Assembly (NCBI RefSeq): GCF_030915385.1
Contig: NZ_CP133268.1
Span: 1,860,001 to 1,924,000, forward strand
DNA: 64,000 bases
Source of the DNA: Neobacillus sp. PS3-12
GTDB lineage: Bacteria > Bacillota > Bacilli > Bacillales > Cytobacillaceae
Direction: 5' to 3'
Shown: one piece after another, positions 8,986-17,065 of the stretch
Position numbering within the stretch: the first letter of the stretch is position 1
Layout of the letters: each line of letters starts with the position of its first letter
Translations under genes and position numbers: made by a program
Notes under the pieces: model-generated
What the model was told of the DNA's origin: nothing
Database searches by the model: none
The model's input: the letters and a program-made list of their open reading frames with translations, nothing else

Positions 8986-9663
8986 ATGAAATTTTTCCTA
9001 GATACAGCAAATGTAGAAGAAATTAAACGAATCAATGCTTTAGGGCTTGTTGATGGTGTAACTACAAACCCTACCATTATTTCAAAAGAAGGACGTCCTT
9101 TTGAAGAAGTAATTAAAGAGATTTGCAGTATTGTAGACGGACCTGTCAGCGCAGAAGTAATTGGCCTCAAAGCAGACGAAATGGTGAAAGAAGCACGAGT
9201 CATTGCGCAATGGGCACCAAATGTTGTCGTAAAAATTCCAATGACTGAAGAAGGATTGAAAGCGGTTCATATTTTATCGCAAGAAAACATTAAAACAAAT
9301 GTAACCTTGATCTTCTCTGTTGCCCAAGGCTTAATGGCAGCAAAAGCTGGTGCAACATTTATCAGCCCATTCCTTGGAAGACTTGATGACATTGGCATTG
9401 ACGGAATGGATCTAATTAAACGGTTAAAAGTTGTTCTCGATAATTATGGATTAAAGTCGGAGATCATTTCTGCTAGCGTTCGTCATCTTGGACATGTCGA
9501 AGCTGCAGCCGAAGCAGGTTCACATATTGCTACCATTCCTGGCTCGCTCTTCCCTAAGCTATGGGCACATCCATTAACAGACAAGGGAATCGATGCATTT
9601 TTGAAGGATTGGTCTTCCTTTAATCAGGCGCTAGAAGGAGAAAAACATGCAGTCACTCGATAA
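8986..9663 (+). CDS. tal: transaldolase (TalC/MipB type)
   Basis: 225 residues, the short transaldolase/fructose-6-phosphate aldolase-like subfamily. Start [16 protein letters not shown], then [10 protein letters not shown], the Schiff-base lysine in [14 protein letters not shown] (Lys83), [17 protein letters not shown] and [11 protein letters not shown]. The ATG at 8986 is chosen over an in-frame TTG at 8971 because GGAGCGG lies 6 bases before it and MKFFLDTA is the family N-terminus. It moves a dihydroxyacetone unit between sugar phosphates in the non-oxidative pentose-phosphate pathway. It overlaps the transketolase start by 17 bp. Its place behind rpiB-dhaKL suggests a dedicated copy serving the sugar handled by this locus. 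Confidence 0.93.
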   Translation: MKFFLDTANVEEIKRINALGLVDGVTTNPTIISKEGRPFEEVIKEICSIVDGPVSAEVIGLKADEMVKEARVIAQWAPNVVVKIPMTEEGLKAVHILSQENIKTNVTLIFSVAQGLMAAKAGATFISPFLGRLDDIGIDGMDLIKRLKVVLDNYGLKSEIISASVRHLGHVEAAAEAGSHIATIPGSLFPKLWAHPLTDKGIDAFLKDWSSFNQALEGEKHAVTR

Positions 9664-11662
9664 TCAAGTTGTCCAATCACTTCGCGTCCTTTCGATTGAT
9701 ATGATTGAAAAATCAAAGTCAGGACACCCAGGATTGCCAATGGGAGCAGCCCCTGCTGTTACAGCTTTATGGAAAAACCATCTAAAATTCAGTCCAAATC
9801 ATCCGGATTGGTTTAACCGCGACCGCTTCGTACTATCCGCAGGTCATGGATCGGCCCTATTGTATAGCTTACTTCATGTGTTTGGCTTTGATATGCCTAT
9901 GTCTGAATTACAGCAATTTCGGCAAATGGGCAGCAAAACTCCAGGTCATCCTGAATATAAACATACAGCCGGCGTTGACGCAACAACAGGTCCTCTTGGG
10001 CAAGGAATTGCAATGGGTGTCGGGATGGCTTTAACGGAAGCCCATCTTGCTGCAATGTATAACCGACCAAATCATGAAATCATCGATCATTATACGTATT
10101 TATTATGTGGTGATGGCTGTTTAATGGAAGGAATTTCATATGAAGCTGCCTCCTTTGCCGGCCATCTTGGCTTAGGAAAACTAATCTTACTATATGATTC
10201 TAACAAAATCTCATTAGATGGCGACTTGGATCATGCATTTTCAGAGGATATCACGGGAAGATTCCAATCCTGCGGCTGGCAGACACTGGTTGTTGAGGAT
10301 GGCAATGATCTTGACGAGATCAATGAAGCAATCTCATCAGCAAAAGCTGAAAAAAACAAACCAACGATCATCGAAGTCAAAACGGTTATTGGCTATGGCA
10401 GTCCAAACAAAGCTGGAAAGTCTGCAGCACATGGCGCGCCACTTGGTGCAGAAGAAGCTGCATTGGCAAAACAAAGCTACGGTTGGGGACTCCCTCCCTT
10501 TACATTGCCGGAAGAGGTAGAAGCCTTAAAAGCTATTTATCGTGAAAAAGGAACTAAGTTTGAAGAAGAATGGTACAGTCGTTTTGTAAATTACCGTTTG
10601 GAGTTTCCAGAATTAGCAGCAGAAGTAGAAGCAATTGTTGATGGACGCTTGCCTGCTGGCTGGGATCAAATCTTAAAGCTTTATTCTGAAGATCATAAAG
10701 CAATGGCAACAAGGGATGCATCCGGTGTTGCTTTGAATCAAATTACTGAGAACTTGCCAACAATTTTTGGTGGTTCTGCGGACCTTGCTTCTTCCAATAA
10801 AACAGCATTAAAAGGTGCAGGCGATGTGAAACCTGGCAGCTTTGAAGGTAAAAATATTTGGTTCGGTGTCCGTGAATTTGCCATGGGCGGAATTTTAAAC
10901 GGCATGGCTTTACATGGCGGAGTCCAGCCCTTTGGCGGTACATTCTTTGTCTTCTCCGACTATTTGCGATCAGCAGTACGGTCTGCAGCATTAATGGGCA
11001 TCCCTGTCACCTATGTGATGACACATGATTCGATTGCTGTCGGGGAAGATGGACCAACCCACGAGCCAATTGAACAGCTCGCTGCTTTTCGAGCAATGCC
11101 AGGTCTAGCCGTGATTCGCCCAGCGGATGCTAATGAAACAGCAGAAGCTTACCGCTATGCTTTTGGTCAAAAAGAAAATCCTGTTATGCTTGCCTTGAGC
11201 CGTCAAGCCCTGCCGATTCTTCCTGGAAGCCAGGAAAAAGCAAGAGATGGCGTGACAAAAGGTGCATATGTTCTTTCTGAAGCAAAAGGCCAAAACGCCG
11301 ATATTATTCTTATTGGTACAGGTTCAGAGGTCTCTTTATTAGTTGAAGCTCAAAAAGTACTAGGTGACCAGGGTATTACCGCTGCTGTCGTCAGTATGCC
11401 AAGCTGGGAGTTATTCGAAAAACAAACGGATGAATATAAAGAATCTGTCCTACCATCAAGTAATCAACGCCGTTTAGCTTGCGAAATGGGAACAACCTTT
11501 GGCTGGCAGAAATACGTAGGTCGGGAAGGCAGCATCATCGGTATTGATACATTTGGTGCCTCTGCCCCTGGTGAACATTTAATGAAACTTTTTGGCTTTA
11601 CTGTAGAAAATGTGGTAGAACAAGCAAAAGCTGTTATAAATGAAGGGTTACTTTTAAAGTGA
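9647..11662 (+). CDS. tkt: transketolase
   Basis: 671 residues, full length. The N-terminal TPP domain has [24 protein letters not shown] and the TPP/Mg motif [11 protein letters not shown] with SYDSNKI-type continuation ([14 protein letters not shown]). The central Pyr domain has [11 protein letters not shown] and [26 protein letters not shown] is the transketolase signature; the C-terminal domain ends about residue 671. It transfers a two-carbon ketol unit using thiamine diphosphate and Mg2+ in the cytoplasm, linking E4P, R5P, F6P and GAP. It is translationally coupled to the transaldolase. Most Bacillaceae keep another tkt elsewhere for housekeeping, so this is probably an inducible paralogue; that cannot be tested here. 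Confidence 0.96.
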   Translation: MQSLDNQVVQSLRVLSIDMIEKSKSGHPGLPMGAAPAVTALWKNHLKFSPNHPDWFNRDRFVLSAGHGSALLYSLLHVFGFDMPMSELQQFRQMGSKTPGHPEYKHTAGVDATTGPLGQGIAMGVGMALTEAHLAAMYNRPNHEIIDHYTYLLCGDGCLMEGISYEAASFAGHLGLGKLILLYDSNKISLDGDLDHAFSEDITGRFQSCGWQTLVVEDGNDLDEINEAISSAKAEKNKPTIIEVKTVIGYGSPNKAGKSAAHGAPLGAEEAALAKQSYGWGLPPFTLPEEVEALKAIYREKGTKFEEEWYSRFVNYRLEFPELAAEVEAIVDGRLPAGWDQILKLYSEDHKAMATRDASGVALNQITENLPTIFGGSADLASSNKTALKGAGDVKPGSFEGKNIWFGVREFAMGGILNGMALHGGVQPFGGTFFVFSDYLRSAVRSAALMGIPVTYVMTHDSIAVGEDGPTHEPIEQLAAFRAMPGLAVIRPADANETAEAYRYAFGQKENPVMLALSRQALPILPGSQEKARDGVTKGAYVLSEAKGQNADIILIGTGSEVSLLVEAQKVLGDQGITAAVVSMPSWELFEKQTDEYKESVLPSSNQRRLACEMGTTFGWQKYVGREGSIIGIDTFGASAPGEHLMKLFGFTVENVVEQAKAVINEGLLLK

Positions 11663-11678
11663 ATTAGTATATCCTATA

Positions 11679-11717
11679 GACTGTATATCTATTTTTAAGG
11701 TTTACAGTCTTTTTTAT
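11679..11717 (+). terminator. terminator after tkt
   Basis: Stem GACTGTA/TACAGTC with a T-rich loop, followed by TTTTTTATTTG. Confidence 0.7.
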
Positions 11718-11763
11718 TTGTATCATACTATTTTACATATCTATTAAAAAAGGAGAATCATTT

Positions 11764-12753
11764 ATGAAGACAAATGCCAACCCTGTCGGAACTGTGTGCA
11801 CCCAGAGTTTAGTAATGGATTTTCTTGCTGTGTCCCAACAGGCTGCCATTGCTTGCTACCCATTGATCGGACGCGGTAATAAAATGGAAGCCGATGGAGC
11901 GGGAACGGAAGCTATGCGGCATCGCATGAATCTGATTGATATGAACGGAGTCATTGTCATCGGTGAAGGTGAAATGGATGAAGCACCGATGCTCTATATT
12001 AATGAAAAGCTTGGTACAGGCAACGGCCCCCATGTTGATATTGCTGTTGACCCTGTTGAGGGGACAACAAAAATGGCAAAGGGGAAAAATAATTCACTTG
12101 CAGTTCTCGCCGTTGCCAGCGAGGGAAGCTTACTCCATGCCCCCGATATGTATATGAAAAAAATTGCTGTCGGGCCAAAAGCAAAAGGTTGCATTGACAT
12201 TGAATTACCGCTTTCCGATAATATGAAAGCTGTCGCTAAGGCCCTTGGCAAACCAGTAAACGAGCTTACTGTTATGATCCAGGAACGCCCGCGGCATCAG
12301 GAGTTAATTGACGAAGTCTTTAAAGCCGGAGCCAGTGTGAAGCTATTTTCTGATGTTGATATTACCGGGGCCATTGCAACAGCCTTTGATGAAATCCAGG
12401 TGGATCTCCTAGTGGGAACTGGTGGTGCACCAGAGGGAGTTATTACGGCAGCAGCGCTAAAGTGTCTTGGTGGTGACTTCCAGGCAAAATTGGTGCCTCA
12501 AGATCAAGCTGAATTTGACAGGTGTCTAAAGATGGGCATCACCAACCCTGAGAAAGCATTGACACTAGATGATATTGTCAAAACTGATGACTGCTTTTTT
12601 GTAGCAACAGGGATTACCGACGGAATGTTGTTAAACGGCGTAAAGAAAAACAACCAAGGTGAGATGCTTACCCATTCTTTGGTCATTTCCGGCGGAAAAA
12701 TGAAAAATGTTCAATTTGTAAATGGACGCTTTTCACCAGACAGCATCTATTAA
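11764..12753 (+). CDS. glpX: class II fructose-1,6-bisphosphatase (GlpX)
   Basis: 329 residues, the GlpX family length. Conserved blocks: VSQQAAIACYPLIGRGNKMEADG (read in parts), GEGEMDEAPMLYINE with metal-binding acidic residues, the phosphatase motif DPVEGTTKMAKGKNN, and GTGGAPEGVITAAALKCLGG near residue 215. It hydrolyses fructose-1,6-bisphosphate (some homologues also sedoheptulose-1,7-bisphosphate) in a Li+-sensitive, metal-dependent reaction. AAAAAGGAG lies 8 bases before the ATG. Its place after tal-tkt matches ribulose-monophosphate-type and other pentose-recycling gene sets, where it helps return triose phosphate to F6P. Confidence 0.95.
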   Translation: MKTNANPVGTVCTQSLVMDFLAVSQQAAIACYPLIGRGNKMEADGAGTEAMRHRMNLIDMNGVIVIGEGEMDEAPMLYINEKLGTGNGPHVDIAVDPVEGTTKMAKGKNNSLAVLAVASEGSLLHAPDMYMKKIAVGPKAKGCIDIELPLSDNMKAVAKALGKPVNELTVMIQERPRHQELIDEVFKAGASVKLFSDVDITGAIATAFDEIQVDLLVGTGGAPEGVITAAALKCLGGDFQAKLVPQDQAEFDRCLKMGITNPEKALTLDDIVKTDDCFFVATGITDGMLLNGVKKNNQGEMLTHSLVISGGKMKNVQFVNGRFSPDSIY

Positions 12754-12790
12754 ATTTGGCATTTTTTATAAAAAAAATAGGGCATTTCTC

Positions 12791-12819
12791 TTATCAAATT
12801 GAATTTATTGCAGTATAAT
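12791..12819 (+). promoter_or_regulatory. SigA-type promoter of the FMN riboswitch-ribU transcript
   Basis: -35 TTATCA at 12791-12796 and perfect -10 TATAAT at 12814-12819, 17 bp apart, placed just before the riboswitch. Confidence 0.65.
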
Positions 12820-12844
12820 TAAGTTAAAATCAAATATTTGATCT

Positions 12845-12972
12845 ATCTTCGGGGCAGGGTGAAATTCCCGATCGGCGGTATTGAAAAACTTTTCTAAGCC
12901 CGCGAGCCTAATTTTTAGGCAGGATTTGGTGTGATTCCAAAGCCGACAGTATAGTCTGGATGGGAGAAGGTG
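12845..12972 (+). ncRNA. FMN riboswitch (RFN element)
   Basis: All canonical RFN blocks are present in order: ATCTTCGGGGCAGGGTGAAA, the TTCCCGA-CGGCGGTA stem, GCCCGCGAGCC, GGATTTGGTG, TTCCAAAGCCGACAGTATAG and closing GGATGGGAGAAGG, whose end pairs with the first block. It precedes ribU and an intrinsic terminator at 13037-13071. It should therefore work by transcription termination: FMN bound gives stop, no FMN gives riboflavin uptake. Confidence 0.97.
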
Positions 12973-13036
12973 GAGGTTCTGCATTCGTTCAAAAAAATAC
13001 AACATTGAACGTTTATTAAGCGTGCCTGATTATTCT

Positions 13037-13071
13037 CCCTCAAGTCGATAGCTTGAGGGTTTTCTATTTTT
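13037..13071 (+). terminator. riboswitch expression-platform terminator
   Basis: Stem CCCTCAAG/CTTGAGGG followed by TTTTCTATTTTT, between the FMN aptamer and ribU. Confidence 0.85.
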
Positions 13072-13142
13072 ACAGGGCAAAAGCTGATAATGCTGGACCT
13101 TTCTTCTGAAGTGGATGGATCACAAAGGAGAGAGGAAAAAAA

Positions 13143-13727
13143 ATGAAACATTCAAAGGTAAAAGTAACCGTATCAATTGCGATGCTAGGCAGCATTGCAG
13201 CCATTCTCATGCTATTAAATTTTCCAATACCGCCGCTTCCAAATTTTCTATTAGTCGATTTCAGCGATATTCCAGCGCTGATTGCTGCATTGATTTTTGG
13301 GCCAGTGGCAGGTATTTTAGTAGAGTTTATAAAAAATGTCCTAAACTATTTTGCAGTTGGAGCCCCGACAGGCGTTCCAGTTGGACAAATTGCTAACTTT
13401 ATTGCTGGTATTGTATTTGTTCTTCCAACCTATTATTTATATCAAAAATTAAAAACCCGTAAAGGTATGGTAATTTCGTTAGTGATCAGCTCCATATCAA
13501 TGTCTGTGATCATGAGTGTGTTAAATTACTACCTCATTCTCCCAGCTTACACTTGGTTTTTAAATTCACCGGCGATGTCTTCAGCGCAAGCACGCCAAAT
13601 GATTGTGACAGCCATCCTTCCATTTAATCTGATTAAGGGAATCATCATGAGCGCAGTATTCTTCTTGTTGTTTACTCGGATGAAACCATGGATTGCCAAA
13701 CAAGCTTCGTTAAAGAATGTATCGTAA
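13143..13727 (+). CDS. ribU: riboflavin ECF transporter S component RibU
   Basis: 194 residues with about six hydrophobic helices. The N-terminus MKHSKVKVTVSIAMLGSIAA and the segment PLPNFLLVDFSDIPALIAALIFGP (read in parts) are typical of RibU, including the helix-1 Ala-rich face that docks on EcfT. It binds riboflavin in the membrane and is driven by the shared EcfAA'T module encoded elsewhere. GGAGAGAGG lies before the ATG at 13143. Control by the upstream FMN riboswitch strongly supports the substrate. A terminator at 13739-13775 makes it monocistronic. Confidence 0.96.
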   Translation: MKHSKVKVTVSIAMLGSIAAILMLLNFPIPPLPNFLLVDFSDIPALIAALIFGPVAGILVEFIKNVLNYFAVGAPTGVPVGQIANFIAGIVFVLPTYYLYQKLKTRKGMVISLVISSISMSVIMSVLNYYLILPAYTWFLNSPAMSSAQARQMIVTAILPFNLIKGIIMSAVFFLLFTRMKPWIAKQASLKNVS

Positions 13728-13738
13728 AAGGAATATAA

Positions 13739-13775
13739 GGATAGATCAGACAAACGCTGATCTATCCTTTTTTTG
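13739..13775 (+). terminator. terminator of ribU
   Basis: Perfect stem GGATAGATCAG/CTGATCTATCC with a 7-nt loop, followed by TTTTTTT. Confidence 0.92.
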
Positions 13776-13840
13776 CGATAAAGCCCTTATCTTTTATAAT
13801 CACATTCACCTCTGCCGGGATGATTACCTTCTAATCATAG

Positions 13841-13880
13841 AAAAAGAGATGGGGTTTGAGAAACCTCCATCTCTTTTTTC
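13841..13880 (-). terminator. terminator of malic enzyme gene
   Basis: Stem AAAAAGAGATGG/CCATCTCTTTTT, with A and T tracts on both sides, just after the malic enzyme stop at 13899. It could also act rightward as a backup for ribU. Confidence 0.8.
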
Positions 13881-13898
13881 TATAATCCTCAAAGTCTT

Positions 13899-15146
13899 TT
13901 AGGATAATATTGGTTGTTTTTGTTCTGCCATTTCTAATAAACGTTTTTTAATATCTTCAACATTGACAATCCTTTGGGCAACTTCTGTTTCCATTGCTGC
14001 AAAAGCTACTGCTGCTGCAACATGGGCTGCAACACGGGGATCGAATGGATCTGGAATGACATAGTCAGCGTTCAATTCCTCATCGGAAATCAATCCGGCA
14101 ATCGCATTAACGGCGGCAATCTTCATTTCTTCATTGATTTCTTTGGCACGAACATCCAAAGCACCACGGAAAATTCCAGGGAACGCCAAAACGTTGTTCA
14201 CTTGGTTAGGGAAGTCAGACCGTCCTGTACCGATCACAAGTGCTCCTGCTTCTTTTGCTTCATCTGGCATAATTTCTGGAACTGGGTTGGCCATCGCAAA
14301 AATAACTGGGTCACGGTGCATCGAGCGGACCATTTCTTTTGTCACAGCACCTGCTGCAGATACACCGACAAACACATCGGCACCAACTAATGCATCAGCT
14401 AATGTACCTTGTTTTTTCTCACGGTTTGTAATCTTGCCCATTTCATCTTTGAATGGATTCATACCGAAAGGACGACCCTCATAAATAATTCCCTTTGTAT
14501 CACACAAAATAACATCTTTTACACCCATGCGAAGCATAAGTTTAACAATCGCTACACCTGCTGCACCTGCTCCGTTAACCGCAACACGGATATCCTCGAT
14601 TTTTTTATGGTTTAATTTTAAGGCATTGAGCAATCCAGCAGCTGTTACGATTGCAGTACCATGCTGGTCATCATGAAAAACAGGGATATTACATGTTTTA
14701 CGAAGGCGCTCTTCAATTTCAAAGCATTGCGGTGCTGCAATATCTTCCAAGTTCACCCCGCCAAAGGTTGGTTCCAACAGTTGAACAGTTCTAATAATTT
14801 CTTCCGTGTCAGTAGTTGCTAAGCAAATTGGGAATGCATCCACATCTGCAAATGATTTAAATAAAACTGCCTTACCTTCCATTACAGGCATTGCTGCTTT
14901 CGGACCAATATGTCCAAGTCCCAGGACAGCCGTTCCGTTTGAAACAACCGCTACAAGGTTTCCTTTTGAAGTATAATCATAAACTTTACTTTCGTCAGCA
15001 TGGATATCCAGGCATGGTTCTGCTACCCCAGGAGAATATGCCAGGCTTAAATCCTTCCCATTACTTACCGAAACCTTCGAATAGATTCCAACCTTCCCCT
15101 GATGTTCTTTGTGCATCTTTAATGCTTCTTCTCGTAAGTTTGACAT
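13899..15146 (-). CDS. NAD(P)-dependent malic enzyme (copy 1)
   Basis: 415 residues, the short bacterial malic enzyme (YtsJ/MaeA-like). N-terminal malic domain with [20 protein letters not shown] and the [18 protein letters not shown] block; divalent-metal site ECF-like QCFEIEERL and [13 protein letters not shown]; Rossmann domain with [15 protein letters not shown]. It decarboxylates malate to pyruvate with reduction of NAD(P)+. It differs from the second copy (27424-28671) at only a small share of positions, so this is a recent duplication or a gene-conversion pair. GGAGAGGG precedes the ATG. A 17-bp perfect dyad (15272-15288) lies upstream. Cofactor preference is not readable. Confidence 0.95.
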   Translation of the reverse strand: MSNLREEALKMHKEHQGKVGIYSKVSVSNGKDLSLAYSPGVAEPCLDIHADESKVYDYTSKGNLVAVVSNGTAVLGLGHIGPKAAMPVMEGKAVLFKSFADVDAFPICLATTDTEEIIRTVQLLEPTFGGVNLEDIAAPQCFEIEERLRKTCNIPVFHDDQHGTAIVTAAGLLNALKLNHKKIEDIRVAVNGAGAAGVAIVKLMLRMGVKDVILCDTKGIIYEGRPFGMNPFKDEMGKITNREKKQGTLADALVGADVFVGVSAAGAVTKEMVRSMHRDPVIFAMANPVPEIMPDEAKEAGALVIGTGRSDFPNQVNNVLAFPGIFRGALDVRAKEINEEMKIAAVNAIAGLISDEELNADYVIPDPFDPRVAAHVAAAVAFAAMETEVAQRIVNVEDIKKRLLEMAEQKQPILS

Positions 15147-15271
15147 TTATTCCCTCTCCTCTTTGTGTTTGTCTCTCTCTAAATTATTTTGTTTTCATAT
15201 GCCCTTCAAGTATTGTTATACTCCTATCTTTTTTTGTACGTAAGTGTTTTCACAAAATTGTTACCACTATA

Positions 15272-15288
15272 TTGTGAAAAGTTCACAA
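15272..15288. promoter_or_regulatory. TTGTGAA-N3-TTCACAA palindrome upstream of malic enzyme
   Basis: Perfect 7-bp inverted repeat with a 3-bp spacer. A further TTTTCACAA half-site lies at about 15248-15256. It resembles Rex (TTGTGAA-N4-TTCACAA) and Fnr/CRP-type sites but is one base short in the spacer for either, so the regulator is uncertain. Confidence 0.5.
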
Positions 15289-15394
15289 AAAATTCTTTTT
15301 TGGCTTTTTTTCAGTTAATAACGTAAAAACACCATCCAGCTTTAGGTTGGTGTCCAGAGTGCCAAGAAATCCATTTGCACGAAGATGCCCTGGG

Positions 15395-15541
15395 CTTCGG
15401 ACACATCTGCGGTATTTTTTCTTTTTCTGTCCGAAGATTTATTGACTTCGGACATACCTATGCTATTTTACTTCCCTCTGTCCAAAGTTAGGTTGACTTT
15501 GGACACAACCGCAGTAATTGAACATTCATGTGTCCGAAGAT
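15395..15541. repeat. intergenic tandem array, 51-bp period (CTTCGGACA family)
   Basis: Three imperfect units starting at 15395, 15446 and 15497, spaced exactly 51 bp. Each runs CTTYGGACA...TGTCCRAAG and can fold into a hairpin. The array lies between the hom stop and the malic enzyme start. The same phrase with the same 51-bp spacing recurs at 46760-46854. Confidence 0.85.
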
Positions 15542-15559
15542 CAGATACGAGCTAATCAT

Positions 15560-16561
15560 TTATCGGTAAAGATTTATTAAGTCCTTAAGTGCGGCGGCAG
15601 CGGCTCCTCTTGGATGTGAGGCTCCGCCTGTGCAGCAAATTTCTCCCATCTCTGTTGTTTCAAAAAGGATTCCTTTATTTGTACCCTTTACATGAATAAG
15701 CGGATGGTCTTGGCTTAGTTCACGGGGCGCAACTTCTAATGTAACTTGATTGTTTTCTTTGATTGCACGGCCCAGTAATTTGATCTGGCCACCCCTAAGT
15801 TTTGCGTTTTCCATATCCGCTTTTGTTACGTTTTCAATACCACTTATTTTTATATCTTTTAGAGAATAGTCTAATCCTAATAAACTATTCGAGAGCAGCA
15901 ACAGCTTGCAGGCAGTATCAAAGCCTTTGACGTCTAATGCCGGATTCGCTTCGGCAATTCCTTTTTCCTGGGCCGTTTTAAGAGCCTCATCAAAAGTTAG
16001 TTCATTTTCATTCATGCTAGTCAAAATAAAATTGGAGGTTCCATTTAAAATGCCTTCAATTTTTGTAATCGTGCTTCCGGCAAGGCTGTATTCGCCAATA
16101 TCGATGGTTGGAAGAGCAGCAGCAGTGGCCCCACTGTATTTCAATCTGGTCCCTTTTTGTTCTGATCTTTGCTTAATTTCCTTAAAAGAATGGACTAGTG
16201 CACCTTTGGCAACAGAAACCACATCCATCCCAGCATCGATGGCATTCAGAATATAGGTAAGACCAGGTTCACCGTTCTCGATATTAGTTGGCGTGCAATC
16301 AATCAAAACGTCTTGGTCAAATGTGGGTTCACTCAAATCTGGCGAGAAGTGCAAAAGTGCCTCTGAACCAACTCCCAATTCTACTAATTTTTGCAGCTGA
16401 ATGCCTTCTTTTTCATAAACGATTCCTTTACTGCCTGCAATCCCGGTTACAACGAATTCTAATCCATACTTTCGTTTAATTTTGTTTGAATTCTCCTGAA
16501 TCAACTTTACTAGTTCTCTCGCGACTGTTCCATATCCAGCGATTAAAATTCTTTTTTTCAT
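15560..16561 (-). CDS. hom: homoserine dehydrogenase
   Basis: 333 residues. Rossmann NAD(P) domain starting MKKRILIAGYGTVARELVKL, then the DVLIDCTPTN and DVVSVAKGALVHSF segments with the catalytic-site lysine region, and the signature GILNGTSNFILTSM followed by EANPALDVKGFDTACKL. There is no C-terminal ACT domain (standard forms exceed 400 residues), so feedback inhibition by threonine through ACT is not expected. It reduces aspartate semialdehyde to homoserine. The open frame extends 20 residues further, but the ATG at 16561 has GGGGGATGG just upstream and the family N-terminus. It stands alone, with no thrB/thrC neighbours; it may be a paralogue of a housekeeping hom. Confidence 0.9.
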   Translation of the reverse strand: MKKRILIAGYGTVARELVKLIQENSNKIKRKYGLEFVVTGIAGSKGIVYEKEGIQLQKLVELGVGSEALLHFSPDLSEPTFDQDVLIDCTPTNIENGEPGLTYILNAIDAGMDVVSVAKGALVHSFKEIKQRSEQKGTRLKYSGATAAALPTIDIGEYSLAGSTITKIEGILNGTSNFILTSMNENELTFDEALKTAQEKGIAEANPALDVKGFDTACKLLLLSNSLLGLDYSLKDIKISGIENVTKADMENAKLRGGQIKLLGRAIKENNQVTLEVAPRELSQDHPLIHVKGTNKGILFETTEMGEICCTGGASHPRGAAAAALKDLINLYR

Positions 16562-16733
16562 AAAACCATCCCCCGTGTCTGATGATAAAAATATTATTTC
16601 AATCAATGATGTTTTTCGCAAGTTAAAAAAATTGTCGTAAACTTTAAACAGGATAACGACAGCGTTCGGCCTTATCAGCGGTTTTTTTCTATTATATTTT
16701 AATATAGAAATATAATAAGGCGAGGTGTGGGAA

Positions 16734-16904
16734 ATGTATTTTGATCACTTATTGGATGCTGTATTTGGAATCCGAAAAATATTCCATGTCATAGAGTGTG
16801 AAGTTTGCGGGTTTGATGAGGTCTATTATGAAGATGTTGAAACAAAAAAATTGGTGGGCAGAGCATGTTCCCATTGCAACTTCGTGCAAAAATTTGATTT
16901 TTAA
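16734..16904 (+). CDS. small zinc-ribbon protein
   Basis: 56 residues starting MYFDHLLDAVFGIRK. Two CxxC pairs (Cys22/25 in CEVC and Cys45/48 in CSHC) spaced by about 20 residues give a zinc-ribbon knuckle; the rest is charged and aromatic. GCGAGGTGTGG lies 6 bases before the ATG and an AT-rich promoter region precedes it. I do not recognise a named family. A zinc-binding cytosolic protein is as much as can be said. The paired cysteines, the ribosome site and the clean stop make chance unlikely. Confidence 0.7.
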   Translation: MYFDHLLDAVFGIRKIFHVIECEVCGFDEVYYEDVETKKLVGRACSHCNFVQKFDF

Positions 16905-17065
16905 AATAAGGTTTCGATGTTCTCCTTAAGTCAGTCCCCAATTGTCGATTCTTCTATCATTACGAGTTCCCTTTTTAGTGACATATTCCGTTTTTAATAA
17001 TATAGTAATTTCATGGTTTTTCATCTTTGATACGGACATCCTTATTAAGTGAAAGGAGCCTTTTC

